A DNA stretch of 64,000 nucleotides, from positions 3,691,032 to 3,755,031 of the forward strand of contig NC_037649.1 in NCBI RefSeq assembly GCF_003254395.2. The letters run 5' to 3'. This document shows, in pieces, positions 1-12,090 of this stretch. The notes beneath the pieces were generated by a model, which did not search any database, had not been told where the DNA came from, and saw nothing but the letters and a program-made list of their open reading frames with translations. The position numbers were made by a program, and so were the translations under genes. Every line of letters begins with the position of its first letter. Within the stretch, counting starts at the first letter, position 1. The stretch is from Apis mellifera. Taxonomy: Eukaryota > Arthropoda > Insecta > Hymenoptera > Apidae.

Positions 1-102
1 TAGATACCTTTTATCAAAAGTAAATTCGTTCAAGTTTCAATTAGCCGAAATCGATATATTTTTATCGTCTATCGCGACCACTCAGAATATCTCTCCTTCT
101 TC

Positions 103-125
103 CTCCCTCCCTCCCTCCCTCCCTC
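103..125. repeat. (CCCT)n microsatellite
   Basis: About five to six tandem CCCT units at the left edge of the first GC-richer island. Simple repeat, read directly from the sequence. Confidence 0.9.
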
Positions 126-159
126 TTTCTTTTATTTCTTAATTAAATTCCAAGATAAA

Positions 160-480
160 TTAATTATCATCCGGAAATTCGAGGCCAACTCTTAAATAAA
201 TATCGTCGTACCCAAGAGATGTCCAGTTGGCAGACGACGACGTTCGACTTCCTAATGCGAGTCCTCGTTTTTTATCCGGCGGACTCGTTTTTATCCGGGC
301 CGAGCGGAAGATCTCGTTTCCCAGAGAAATCTCTTTGCACGCGTCCCGCATTAGAAGATCCAGGAGAAGAAAGTATCCTTGAACGTGGTGAACATTCGCG
401 CGATACTGTTCCACGATTTAATTATTTCAAGCGGATCGTTCTGGGTTGGAGAATTTTTAGTAAATAAGTTTCATTACGAG
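160..480. other. GC-richer island, no recognised gene
   Basis: A CpG-containing block of about 300 bp followed by an A+T desert. An open frame runs on each strand (82 codons on plus, 84 on minus). Neither shows a recognisable motif, and overlapping open frames on both strands are expected where stop codons become rare. It may be regulatory DNA, but nothing here proves that. Confidence 0.4.
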
Positions 481-3080
481 GTACGAGAAAATGGAGTGTC
501 CCTTAAGTAGATCTCTTTATTAAAGCGAATAAACATTTTTTTTTCTTTCCTAGAAGAGGATTTATTTGTGGATAATTCTGTTTTTTATTTTTTTTTTTTT
601 TTGGTGGAAATAATAATGAATATTTAATTTGTGTCTGAGACTTTTGTGAATGAGACTAGCCTGATTTTGGAAATCTCTTGGAATTGATTAACAACAAAAA
701 TTCTTGTTACTTGTTTATCTGATTATTATATTGATAATTATATGTATTTTAAATAATATCTTGATAATATAGATTGATAATAAATAAGGAACGAAAAAAT
801 GTCTTATTGCCCGTTCCTGATTCCAATTAGTTGTAACATGAATATAAATAAATTAAAATATTTGTTAAACTAAATTTTAATAACAAATGAAATTAAATGA
901 AAATCTTATAATTATGTATAAAAAAAAGTTAAAAGTAAAATTATTAGATTTTTTTTATTAAATTAAACATTATTTTATATCATAATTATGATAATAATAT
1001 AAACCATTTCTTTATTCATTTTTCGTATTACACTAATTTTTTATTTGAATTTGTTTATAAAGAACAAATTCTTTATCGAATTTTCTTTGTTTATTATAAT
1101 ATTACTCGGTTTCTAATAAGCTTTCTTAAATTTAAATTATAAATTTTAATTAAAAAGACAAATTGTTAAATGATCAATATCTCTTAAAAAAAAAAAACAA
1201 TTACTTGCAAAGGGAATATTTATATTACAAATTTAAATCAATAAAAAAAAATTATTTTGTTCTATATACATTACACAATTTTGTTATATACACGTATTAT
1301 TCTAAGTATAATTTTTCATCATAACACATTTAAAATTTATGTTAATATCTATTATATATTTTGAGATATTTAACGTTTTATATTCGTTTTATATCCTATA
1401 CATTTATTGTACAAAAGACTTTCTACAAAACATATATTTTGTCGAATACAAAATTAAAACGATTATTACATCGTGCAATTAATCTCTGAAAGCCGATTAC
1501 AATGAGCATTCACAGATATTTATATGGATGTCGATTAAAATGGGCATTAATGAAAGAATTTAAAATAAGAAATTTAAAATTACAAATTATAAATTACAAT
1601 TAAAATTACAATTTTAAAATTGATAATATATCGTATAGTTAGAATACATTTAAAATAAAAAAATAAAAAAAAAATTCTTTTATCTATAGTAACTCACGAA
1701 AGTATTTAGATACTATCTTTTCTAGAAAAATTTATAAGATATTCAAAATATTCAATTTTAATAAAAATAGAATTATAAATTATTTTGGAAAAAAAATCTT
1801 TTTAATGAGATAAAATCCATCATTAAAATTTCAGTTCATTCTTTGATTTTTTTTAAATACAATTTCATTTTTAGGAATATTTTTTATAACAGAATACATT
1901 TTACAATAATACAGTATTAAAATCTAAAATTTTAATAGAAATACAAAAAAATATATTTTACATATACATATATATTAAAAATTTTATTCATTACATAGAA
2001 TTACAAAGTTAATCAAAAAAAAAAAAAAACGAAAAAGACATTTAAACTTTAATCCTCCAATTTTTTGAATTTCTTTTATAAAACCGCAAAATAAAATTTT
2101 TGTTTCATTATAAAAAATTCAAAATAAGTGTGGACAAAAGAAATATTTTCAGCGAGGATTTATCTCTTATATTAGAAACATTATTTTTATATTTTTATTG
2201 AAAGAAATATTATTATCCAATTATAAGTAAATATATTTCTTAGAAGCATAATTGAAGAAATAATGATTCCATAATCGCTTAACATTGTTAAGATAATCTT
2301 AAAATTCAATAGGGATTTTTTTCATAAAAGATAAGATAATTCTACCAAGAAAATAAATATTAGAGATTATATTTGGAAAATTATCATCACTGATGCTAAA
2401 ATTTTCAACAATTAAGAAACTATTCTTTGAACAATTTTATGAAAATGCAAGATCTAACAATAAGATTTTAAATGATAAAGAAGTATCTAATAAAAAATTT
2501 TCCAACAAATATTTTCCAATATAATGTTCATTAAAAATATTATTATTTTTGAAAATATATAAATATAAGATGATAAAATAAAAAATAGTACAATAAATCA
2601 GAAACTTTATTATACATTATGAAAACAAACTTTGAAAAAACAAAAAGTGTTTAATTAAGAAATCTTAGAAAATATACTTATTACTGTGAATTCAAAAGAA
2701 ACAAATATTTTTTTTTAAATATTTTCTATCTAACATATTTTCTGATATAACCATGTCCAATTGATTGTAAGTGATTTTATTGTACCCTTCTATTGTACGT
2801 TTGCATTGATTAATTATTATTATTATTATGTATAATAATATATAATTTGTCTTTATCCAATTTTGTCCTTGATAGAAAGAAACTTAAATTATTCATATTT
2901 ACTTCATATCAGACCGCGTTTAATATTTATCAAAAATTCACATTTCAAAAGTCATCTTGAACATTTTATCAAATTTTTACATCTCAAAGCTACGTTTAAC
3001 GAAGCTCAAATAATACTTATTTTCATATTCAATTTTGTCACTGAATCTTCGTCCAAATTTCTACATAAACTGAGTTAATA
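481..3080. other. A+T desert
   Basis: Long A+T-rich stretch with many homopolymer runs (for example a T run at 588-602 and A runs near 2016-2029). I see no gene, RNA or clear repeat in it. The last few hundred bases (about 2750-3080) may be the inside of the transposon-like element ending at 3103. Confidence 0.6.
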
Positions 3081-3103
3081 ACCTCTCGAGTGTAAAGGGT
3101 TAA
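3081..3103. mobile_element. possible piggyBac-like MITE terminus
   Basis: Reading leftward from TTAA at 3100-3103, the sequence starts CCCTTTACACTCGAGAGG. A C-rich start next to TTAA fits the piggyBac superfamily, which targets TTAA and duplicates it. I could not find the matching left end upstream, so this is at most one end of a decayed non-autonomous element. The 71-codon frame at 2863-3078 lies inside the presumed element and is not a recognisable transposase. Confidence 0.35.
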
Positions 3104-3179
3104 ACCGTTGCAACGAATAATTTTCCCAAAACGACTGTATACCTTAATATCGAAATAGATTAAAGTAAACAAGTAGCGT

Positions 3180-3590
3180 TCCTTAAGTTGTCGTCAACAG
3201 GGGGGAAGAAGAGTGATGAAAAAGGCCGTTAAGTGTTTTTCGTAGCATTTACATCGCCAACAACCCTCGCCCTCTCTCCAAACGCTTTTCCAACGCTCTT
3301 ATTTCTTGCTCGAGTGTACTTTCGGCCGAAAAATTGGCCATTCCCGGTACAAGTCGATTCGTTTGGAGAGCAAACTGGTAATTTGAGGGATACAATCTTT
3401 GGTGCAAGATTGATTGTAAATGAGATGATGAAAAATAGTGAGAGGATTGTTGTTGGATAACTCGAGAATGACAGTGAGCAAGATGGATGAGATGAGAGTT
3501 TTTTCGAAACGTATTTAAGAGAGAGAGAGAGAGAGATTGGATGAAACAACGTATTACGAAAGTGATACTTTGATTAGAAGAATTCAATCT
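3180..3590. other. GC-richer island with (GA)n tract
   Basis: Moderately GC-rich block with open frames on both strands that have no recognisable domain. It ends in a (GA)n microsatellite at 3519-3535, which produces the serine/leucine-rich frames on the minus strand. I do not call a gene. Confidence 0.4.
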
Positions 3591-3603
3591 TCATGCTTCG
3601 AAT

Positions 3604-3618
3604 CATGAATGATTCATG
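3604..3618. repeat. palindrome catgaaTGAttcatg
   Basis: Six-base perfect arms around TGA. Related TGATTCAT or TGAATCA motifs recur at about 3720, 3828 and 4992-5004. They could be AP-1-like bZIP sites, but this rests on the motif alone. Confidence 0.4.
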
Positions 3619-3695
3619 TATAGCGTAAATATTATTTTTATTTGCATTTCAAGTGATCAAAATCAAAAAGATCTATAAAAAAAAAAAATATATTT

Positions 3696-3778
3696 TTCAC
3701 TTTGGATGTACATAAGGGATGATTCATGCGTGTGCGAAAAGAAAACATTGTTTTCATCCACATTTCATCCAAAGTGAA
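3696..3778. repeat. 83-nt inverted repeat with 13-bp perfect arms
   Basis: TTCACTTTGGATG at 3696-3708 is the exact reverse complement of 3766-3778. A smaller palindrome (gaaaac-att-gttttc) lies inside the loop. The layout could fold as a nested hairpin in RNA. Loop size and composition do not match any microRNA precursor I know. Confidence 0.55.
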
Positions 3779-6590
3779 CATTCAAAATGACTGATGAACC
3801 AATTTCTTTTGATAAATAGGATGGACGATTCATTCATAGAGAAACAGTAGTGACTAGGTATAAACTTGTTCAATAATAAATGAACAGAGTAACGAATGTT
3901 TATGCACTTTTGTGCTGGCAAAAGTTGAGAATATCTTTCCATGGAAAGATGAATATATGGAAATATTTTTAAATATATATCGAAATTATAAATATTTTTG
4001 AAATAAAATTGAAAATAAACAAAAAGACATATATATGTAAAAAGTTGGATTTATTTTAATAAATGATGATTAAACAATATGTAAGCCAAAATAAAAATAA
4101 TTTGGACTAACTAACTAATTTTGAAAACTAATGAATTAAATTCAATCATTGTACAAATATAATACTCCAACTTTCATTTTTCGAATTCGATGAATCTTCA
4201 AAATCTTGATGAATATCCAAAATAAATAAGTGTATTATGTTTCTTGAGATTCATCTTAAGAAAATCAGATTTCACGTTTCAGTATCAAATGATTTATGTA
4301 CAATGAAAGATATAAATATTTGCATTTCATTCAAAGATTAGTATATTAGTATATCATTGCTGATTTTTGCATTGATCATTGCAGCTAAAACAAATTCAGA
4401 TATTCAATATGTAATTTTATATAAAATTTGCAAAATGTTAATAATTTTATTATATAAATTTACTTATATATAATTATAATATTACATAAAAGTTTCTTTA
4501 TATATATTTTTTTTTTTGATAAATTGTCCATTGAAAGAATTAAAAAAAAAAAATATTCTAGAAGATATCACGTAATATATTGCTTCAATATCATATTCAA
4601 TATATCATGCTTATATTGCTTCTACAAAATTCAGTAGTTTTTCCAGCTTTCAATATTATATCAAAAGTTTCATTCAAAATATAATTAAATTTATTTATAA
4701 TATATAATATATAATAAAAGTATATAATATACTCGTGTATATGAAAAATATGTAAAACATATATAATATAGAAAAATATGTGCATAAAAATCTGTAGTCT
4801 AGTAATCAGTAAATAAAGTTAAGATTCTTTATTCATACTCTTAATAAATTGCATTTGATGATTTATTCATAGCTCTAAAAGCTCACACTCAATTTGTAGA
4901 ATAAAAAACTTTATTTACCAACACAAAACCAATTGCTTTCAAACTTTTGAACTATAGTGTACATGCTCCTTTCATCTTTCACATTTATTATGGATGAATC
5001 ATCCGTGATGCACGTTCAAAGTGTAAAGTGTAATTTTGCCTTGATATCTTGAAGATGGTGAATCTTCTTACGATGAAACTATATTTGCCTTATTATTGCA
5101 TAATCTAACTACATAAATATATAGTATATATATATAATAATATATTAAATAATATGTGAAAATAAATGTCAAATCATACGTAATATTAAATTGAAACAAG
5201 TTTATATGAAATGTTGATGGACGATTAAACATTTTTATGCTTCAATTTAAATTTTATTTTATGCTTCATTTTATGCTTCATTTCGTACTTTGTAATTTCT
5301 TTAATATAATAATATAATAATAATATAGTATAATATAGTATTATACACATTTCCAATTTTATTGATATATTTATAGGAAAAAAATCGCTGAAAATTCATA
5401 AATAGGATATCAAATAATTGATTTTTTAATTTTGCTAATAATTGATTAATTATAATCAATATATTTTCAAAATTGTTTTATTTTTTAAAAAGAATTATTT
5501 TTAAATTTAAGGATTATTTTTTGTTTTTAAATCATCTAAGCCTTAATAATATTTAAGCTTGACATTTTTATTGTATAAATATTATAATAATATTATCATA
5601 TTTTATATATTTTTTTATATATAATTTAGGAAAAAATTAATAATATTGTAGTTTATATTTATACACGAATATCTTTTATTGAAGCTTTCAGTATCTGAAT
5701 CTGAAAGAATTTTGCTTTCCAACGTAGCACTGCATTAACTTCTTTAGGAATCAGAAAACTCACTGATATAGTGTATGTGCCTTAATAGAAAATCATAAAA
5801 ATCCAAGCTATGAAAACCTTAAAGAAGTTATGAATACCCGTATCCTATCCAACACAACCAATTTATAACAGAAATGAAATACATTTTTTTGAGAAATAAG
5901 AAATAAAATAAATGAATAAACTAGAAAATAAAAAAAGAATAATTACTATATACTATTATAAATAAATAACTGATCTTTCTAATGATATTATATTAATTGG
6001 AACAGGATCTTAATTTTATTATATTATTTTAAAAATATTCTCTATTCATTCCTCTACTAAATATCTTTATTGTTTTTATTATTTGTTTTATTTATTAATT
6101 CTTTCACGTTTAATGTTTTTTAAAAAGAACATTTATATTTATTAAACGTTAAACAATTATAATAGTACTCGGCCAATTGTTGCATTTTGTGTATCTAACT
6201 ACTGCAAAATAATCCTCATCTGGAATTGAAATTCCAATTTTTGAAGCACGCATAGATCTCTAAAATTCTTAATACGTGCATTGTAAAACAAAACATTATC
6301 TATTTCATAGAAATATTTTTTTTTTATTCCAAAATGAACGAAATCGAAAAAAAAGTCTTAACAATTCTTAAAATATTTATTTCTTTGATACACATTACTA
6401 CACTTTTCTTATCCACCATCAAATTAATTCTCCTAAACAAACAATTGAAATTACAAAAATAAACAACTTATTTTCATTCTAAGCAAATATCTCATTCCAT
6501 GAAAATAAAAAAAAATTATTCAAATTTTTCAAATAACAATATTCGAAAACTGAAAGACTGATAAAAGCATTTAAAAAAATAATACGAACG
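3779..6590. other. A+T desert
   Basis: AT-rich DNA with many (TA)n-like runs. The only distinct structure is the perfect palindrome ggatga-a-tcatcc at 4992-5004. A slightly GC-richer patch at about 5690-5860 shows no continuous open frame. No gene seen. Confidence 0.6.
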
Positions 6591-6978
6591 ACACGAGGAA
6601 ACGAATGAGAAGGAAAAATTATTCAACTTCTATCATCATAGATCGCGTTCCATCGATCTAATATCTCAAAATTTTACGCAAATCCTCCAACAAAATTTGC
6701 TAAATATATCTTGGAAATAAAAGAAAGGAACGGGATTAACGAAGAAACATTTTTAGATCCACGAAACCCTAAGTAAAAGTGTTCTCCCGGCCATTAAGGA
6801 TTGCGCTCAGCGCGGAAAACAGGGAAAAACATTTGGATAACCATGGCGTTGATGACGTTTCCGCCTCGTGTACATCTATTAACGTCGCCATTTGCACGTA
6901 TAATGTTCCGTTTTACCAGACTTTTCATTTCCACGCGGATTTTCCACGACACGGGCCGCCCTTCTTCCTTCTTCTTCT

Positions 6979-7019
<41 letters not shown>

Positions 7020-7170
7020 TCTTTCTTCTCGAGGGTAAAATTACGTTTTAATTCAAACGTGGTAACCGGTGACGGACACCGGAAACGCGTGTAATATTTT
7101 TCGAGATGAGGGATCCTTTTATGCGGGCACAAAGACAGTATAAGTCGTTCCATCTCTCTTCTTTTTATCC
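6590..7170. other. GC-richer island with polypyrimidine tract
   Basis: CpG-containing block. The open frames (90, 97 and 119 codons) overlap on both strands and owe much of their length to the CT-rich microsatellite. No recognisable protein domain. Confidence 0.45.
6961..7030. repeat. (CTT)n/(CT)n polypyrimidine microsatellite
   Basis: About 70 nt with almost no purines: CTT units, then CT units interrupted by CTTT. It creates the serine-leucine (plus) and arginine-glutamate (minus) runs in the overlapping frames, which should not be taken as protein evidence. Confidence 0.95.
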
Positions 7171-7510
7171 TTATACACAGGGATAGTCAAAAGTTTAATA
7201 ACGGTGTTATCAAATGAATGTCGCTAAAAGTGTTGGCTTGTTCGGAAATAATTTGCGAGCTCGCACGATGATAATGGACGAAAACAATGGTTGAATCTCT
7301 GAGATTCGCAAACATTTGTGAACAGTTGTGAAGAGAATAAATGTTAAATTAACTAAACGAACAATCAAGCAGCAATTGTTTGTACCCTTTTGGGAGATTG
7401 AGAATCTGAGAGATACAATGAAAGCGCACACTTGTGTAAATGAAACTGTTAACAGGGATACAAAATATCAGATTGCGATATGTATAAGTCACGAAAATAT
7501 TGTATAAAAC

Positions 7511-7560
7511 ATATGTATATCAAGAATTTAATAAAGATATATGTGTATCAAGAATTTAAT
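7511..7560. repeat. two-copy short tandem repeat
   Basis: A 22-bp unit at 7511-7532 recurs at 7539-7560 with one substitution (atatgtatatcaag versus atatgtgtatcaag), period 28. Confidence 0.8.
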
Positions 7561-7942
7561 TTTTTTTTTAATTGAATATTTCTTTTATTGAAAAGGATGA
7601 AATAAATCTTTAAAGTTTCTTTTTATTTTTTTTTAAATTTTATAATGGTGGGAGAGTAAAATTTTTAATCACAAAATTAGATTTTAGTATTCTATCATCG
7701 TGTTGTAAAAATATAGTATTCCAGACAAAACAATATGAAAAAACGCTTTGAGAATTAATTTCAATAAAAAGAAATTATTCCACGTATAACTCATTATATT
7801 ATGTATATAAATTTGTATGCATATAAACTTTTACTTAAATTACATGTATTATTTTAATTAATATAATATTTAAAATACATGTGTATGGTACAATACAATA
7901 ATATACAGTAAATTATATATACAGTAATATTATATATATCAT

Positions 7943-7965
7943 GATTAGGTTAAGTTAGGTTAAGA
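7943..7965 (+). repeat. degenerate TTAGG-like motif
   Basis: gattaggttaagttaggtta contains two TTAGGTTAAG-like units. TTAGG is the insect telomere repeat, so this may be a tiny interstitial telomere-like patch or chance in AT-rich DNA. Confidence 0.35.
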
Positions 7966-10900
7966 CAAGGATCATGAAAAATAAATTAAATATATGTATG
8001 AATGAATAATGAATTAGGATTAATTGTATATTATTCGAAATTAGAAAATTAGAAAATATTAATTTTGTAATTAATCATAATTTTTGTTATTATTTTTTGA
8101 ACATATATAATAAAATAAGTTATTGAAATAAATTAAAAAATTATAAATTATAAATTTATAATTAAAAATGTATCTATTAATACAATTGAAAAATTTAACT
8201 TGTTAACAACAAAAATATAATCGAATATCATATTCATTTGTACATAAATATAAAATATTTCCATCTGATAATATATTTTAAAAGAAAATTTTATAGAAAA
8301 ATATATATCCAATTATATTGTATTTTTAAATTCACTTAATATATATAATATAATAAGATAATTTATCAAAAATGTAATAATTATTTTAAACTTTTATTTG
8401 TATTTTTGGTTTTCTCTAATTTTTTCGTCCCTTTTCAGTTTTAATCATTATTGAATTATATTTTAATTATTATCTTCCAACTCATTTGTTCGATCGAAAT
8501 TCTCGTAGAATTATTTAACAACGTGTCGAGATAACGAATATAATAGGGAGAATGGAGTGAAATTATCGATTCTGCGATTCATATGCTGATCTGAATTACG
8601 TAATGAAACATTGAGATGTAATGGATTTAATAGATTTTCACGTTTTTGTAATTTCATTTATTATAATATTTGTAGCTGAATTTTAATTAAAAAAAAAAAA
8701 AAAATTTAACAATCATAAAATATAATTATTTTTTATTTCATGACAAAATTTTGAGATGCAACCTAAAGAATAATAAAAAAATTGCTGAATTCATCTATTT
8801 TTCTATCGAAAAGCAGTTTTTAAAAATAAATATTTTAAAAATATCCATATCATGAATATGAAATCTTTTACATTAATGATTTATGTATTTCCATAAGATA
8901 TTTTTCAGTTTTTCAGAGTTTGAATTCAGTTCATCGGAACTTGATATTGCACATTATTACATAGTAAAAGTTGGATAATTGTACGAAAATCGAGAACCAG
9001 GAGGAATTGATGGAATAGTCAAGTGAGCGAAGTCGAAATTTAATCCCATAGTTCGATCAAAACTCAAAGCCAAATATAGAAAAGGATATAAAATAAGTGA
9101 AAAAAAAAGAGCGAAAATCAGAATAAACATATAAACGAGTTTTCTGTTAAAAGAAATCTATACTATTTGAATTGATTATGAAAAAATCACATCATAAATC
9201 TTTTCATACAATTGTTCGATATTTACAATATAATATTTGATATCATTGTTCGCATCAATTTATAAATATGTTGCTTTCAAATATTAAGAAATGATTATTT
9301 AATTATTATTATAAAATTATTTTATTACATTATTTTAAAATTATTCTACAACATTTTTTATTTTATATTATTTGAATACATTTTATAAATGATAAATTAA
9401 TATTGCTTGCAATTATTACGAAATTATTTTACCTTCAATAAAATATATTTTATTTTTTTTATAATTAGTAATGATTCATTTGCAATATTATGAAACCTGC
9501 TATTATATAAAATATCACTATTAAACCAAGAAATGGTTCTTCAATTTTTCAAAATAAATTATGAGTATTATATAATGAAAATTTTCGTAAAGAGAAATAT
9601 TTAAATTTTCGATATTTTTAAATGAAAATTATATTTTGGACAGAAGAAAATTTCTTACAAATAATGAAGTGCTTATTTCTTTCTAGATTATTATAAAATC
9701 AATTTAGAAAATTTCTATTTCTGAATATTTAAATTTCAAAAAAGATATATACGTATTCAATTGATGATATATTGACAATCAATAATCATTGAATCAAACA
9801 AAGAGTACATCATTTTTTGATAGTTGAATATACCTCAACTAGCGACAGAACAATAAAACGAAAATTGTCTGTCATGGCTGTACACGTTTTCAATTGTACC
9901 TACGACGATTGTAACCGTACTGCTTCGATCAAAACAAGCGCAGCTCGCTTCCTGAATGTAACGATCAATAAAAAATATGTTCTTTATGTTTCGATCTATC
10001 TTTTACAGATTTGAACAATGTCAATTTTTTATTAATACTCTATTTTTAATAAATCTAAAATAAAATATATTATATTTCGCGTGTTTTCTTTTTAATTTTG
10101 AAATATTTTTTAATCAAAATGGATATCAAACAAATTTAAATGTTTCGATTTCTTTCAGTATAAGAAAATAAATATTATATATTTTGAATTTTAATCTTTT
10201 TAAAATTTTGATTAAAAAAAAAATTTATTTAAATTTAAATTGAAATAAAAATAAAGCAAGAAATAATAACATGATCGTCAATTTTATATTTCGTTTAAGA
10301 AATCAAATTCATAAATTATTCAAAATTTAGATAAATTAATAAAATTATGTATGATAAAAGAAAAATAAATTTCTCTATTATGAAAATATATATCATTTTA
10401 TAAAAATACATAATATAATAAATATATTGTTTATATTTCTAACTTATAAATATATAAATAAATTATTTCTTTGCAAAAGAAATTATTTCTATTGTAAAAG
10501 AAAGAGCAATATAAACAATAAATCCTATCAATAATAATAAAAAAATAATTTTTTGATTAAGTTTATTCGGATATTAACAAAAAATATTTAATTCTCTTTT
10601 TACATTCTAATAAGAATTTTATGGTTTTTAAATTTTTAATCCATATTTCCATAGAGCTATATTGCTAAATAATATTCGCCACATAAAATTATATTATATT
10701 ATATTATGTTATCAAAAATTCCACGAAGAATTTCAATATCTGAAATATCAGAAGATGAGTTTTGAAACTCATGTTCTATACTTATTTCAAACTTAATGCT
10801 CTTACATAGTTTGACGGCATTCTTAAGTATTTTCTTTTATGATTTTCGAGGGCAAATATATATTAACAGAGTTCTGAAAATTTTTAATTTATATTGGAAA

Positions 10901-11449
10901 ATATAGATAATCGATTAAACTTATTTATAAATATCAATTCTATGTTTTATCAAATATATTTCTATTTGACTTTTTAAATTTTTTAATTTATAAAAAATAT
11001 TTATTTTTTGGATAGGAAAAAGTTTTTGCAAATTAAACTATTATATTCATTATTAACATTCAATATAAATATATTGTATACTTTGTTTTAGATAAAACAT
11101 CATAATTTATTCTTAAATATTTTTATTATAGAATATTATAAAAAATTATGAAAGAATCAATTGGCCAGCAGAAAAAAATTATAATCACAGTTTCTGCTGT
11201 TTTTATTTCTTTCAATTTAAAAATATATACATAATGATAAATTTATAATTCATATAATTAATTTAAATTTAATCAATCTCAATTTCATTTCTAATTTTTC
11301 TCCGTTTCAAAATTTTAATGTGAATTTGAATTTAAACCGAAAGTAGTATTTATATTTCACTACGAATTTGCATACATAATTGCATACATAATTTTAATGT
11401 TGAAATTTTAAATTTCAACATTTACATATTATAAAATTTTAATCCCAAA

Positions 11450-11873
11450 TAAAAATGGCGCGCTACTAAAGATAACGAATGAAAATATGAAACCCCGTTT
11501 CACCGTCCATTTCTCGATCCATTTACCATCCTCCCACCTGACATCTTTTGTCCCAAAATAAGAACAAAACGAAGCAAAGTTTGTAATAAGTCCTCTTGCC
11601 GGAACAAAATGCACACTACCATTTCTTCCATTCGTATTATCTTCGCCCTTTGTTCCACCGGACTTCTCTCTAGTCGCTCGCCGATTTTTCAGTCAAAATA
11701 ACTCCTTTTCTCCGCCGGCCGACTTATCGCGCTGCTAATTTCGCGAGGAAACGAGTCTAATTTTTTCGTCGCTCGAGGCACGTGCAACAGAATTCCAAAA
11801 GGCGCCACTTATCACCCTGTTCAGATCTAAACGACGAAAATCCTTTTTAAAATCCTTTTAGAGGAAGTACTCG
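11450..11873 (+). other. GC-richer island, candidate non-coding first exon
   Basis: CpG-containing block ending in a good donor-like site: TACTCG followed by GTGAGTC at 11874. A strong acceptor-like site (TTTTTGTTACAG) lies 165 bp on, which would make a short intron of 11874-12038. Every frame of this block meets a stop before the donor, and the frame that joins 12039-12090 without a stop has no ATG after its last stop. If the splice is real, the block is likely a 5' untranslated or non-coding exon beside a promoter. GTGAGT is expected several times by chance in 64 kb, so this is tentative. Confidence 0.25.
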
Positions 11874-12038
11874 GTGAGTCAAGAGAGAACTGGTGGAATT
11901 ATAATACCGTATTTTTGTTATTCTGTTACCATGAGAACAATACAATTAAGAAATAAAACTATCATTAATTATTCGATTATGTACAATTCAATACGATTTG
12001 CTCTTTCGTTAACAAGATTTTTCTTATTTTTGTTACAG

Positions 12039-12090
12039 AAATACGAAAAAGAAAGAAGAAAAGAAAGAGATTCATCGAGAGATTGACACG
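12039..12090 (+). other. candidate second exon (52 nt)
   Basis: It follows an acceptor-like TTTTTGTTACAG and ends at a weaker donor-like GACACG before GTAAAT. Two of three frames are open, and all are dominated by Lys, Arg and Glu because the exon is purine-rich. It could instead be a chance pairing of splice-like signals in AT-rich DNA. Confidence 0.2.

Larger units (their letters stand above)
7171..11449. other. A+T desert with minor repeats
   Basis: Starts with a weakly GC-richer patch (7190-7480) and is otherwise AT-rich. Contains the two-copy 22-bp repeat at 7511-7560, a TTAGGTTAAG-type motif at 7943-7965 and a small coding-like open stretch on the minus strand at 10699-10836. No gene is supportable. 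Confidence 0.55.

Noticed and set aside
5690..5860. possible hAT transposase remnant
   Set aside because: Short serine/leucine words occur in all frames with several stops; no continuous similarity could be argued.
6794..7153. 119-codon minus and overlapping plus frames
   Set aside because: Length depends on the (CT)n tract giving Arg/Glu or Ser/Leu runs.
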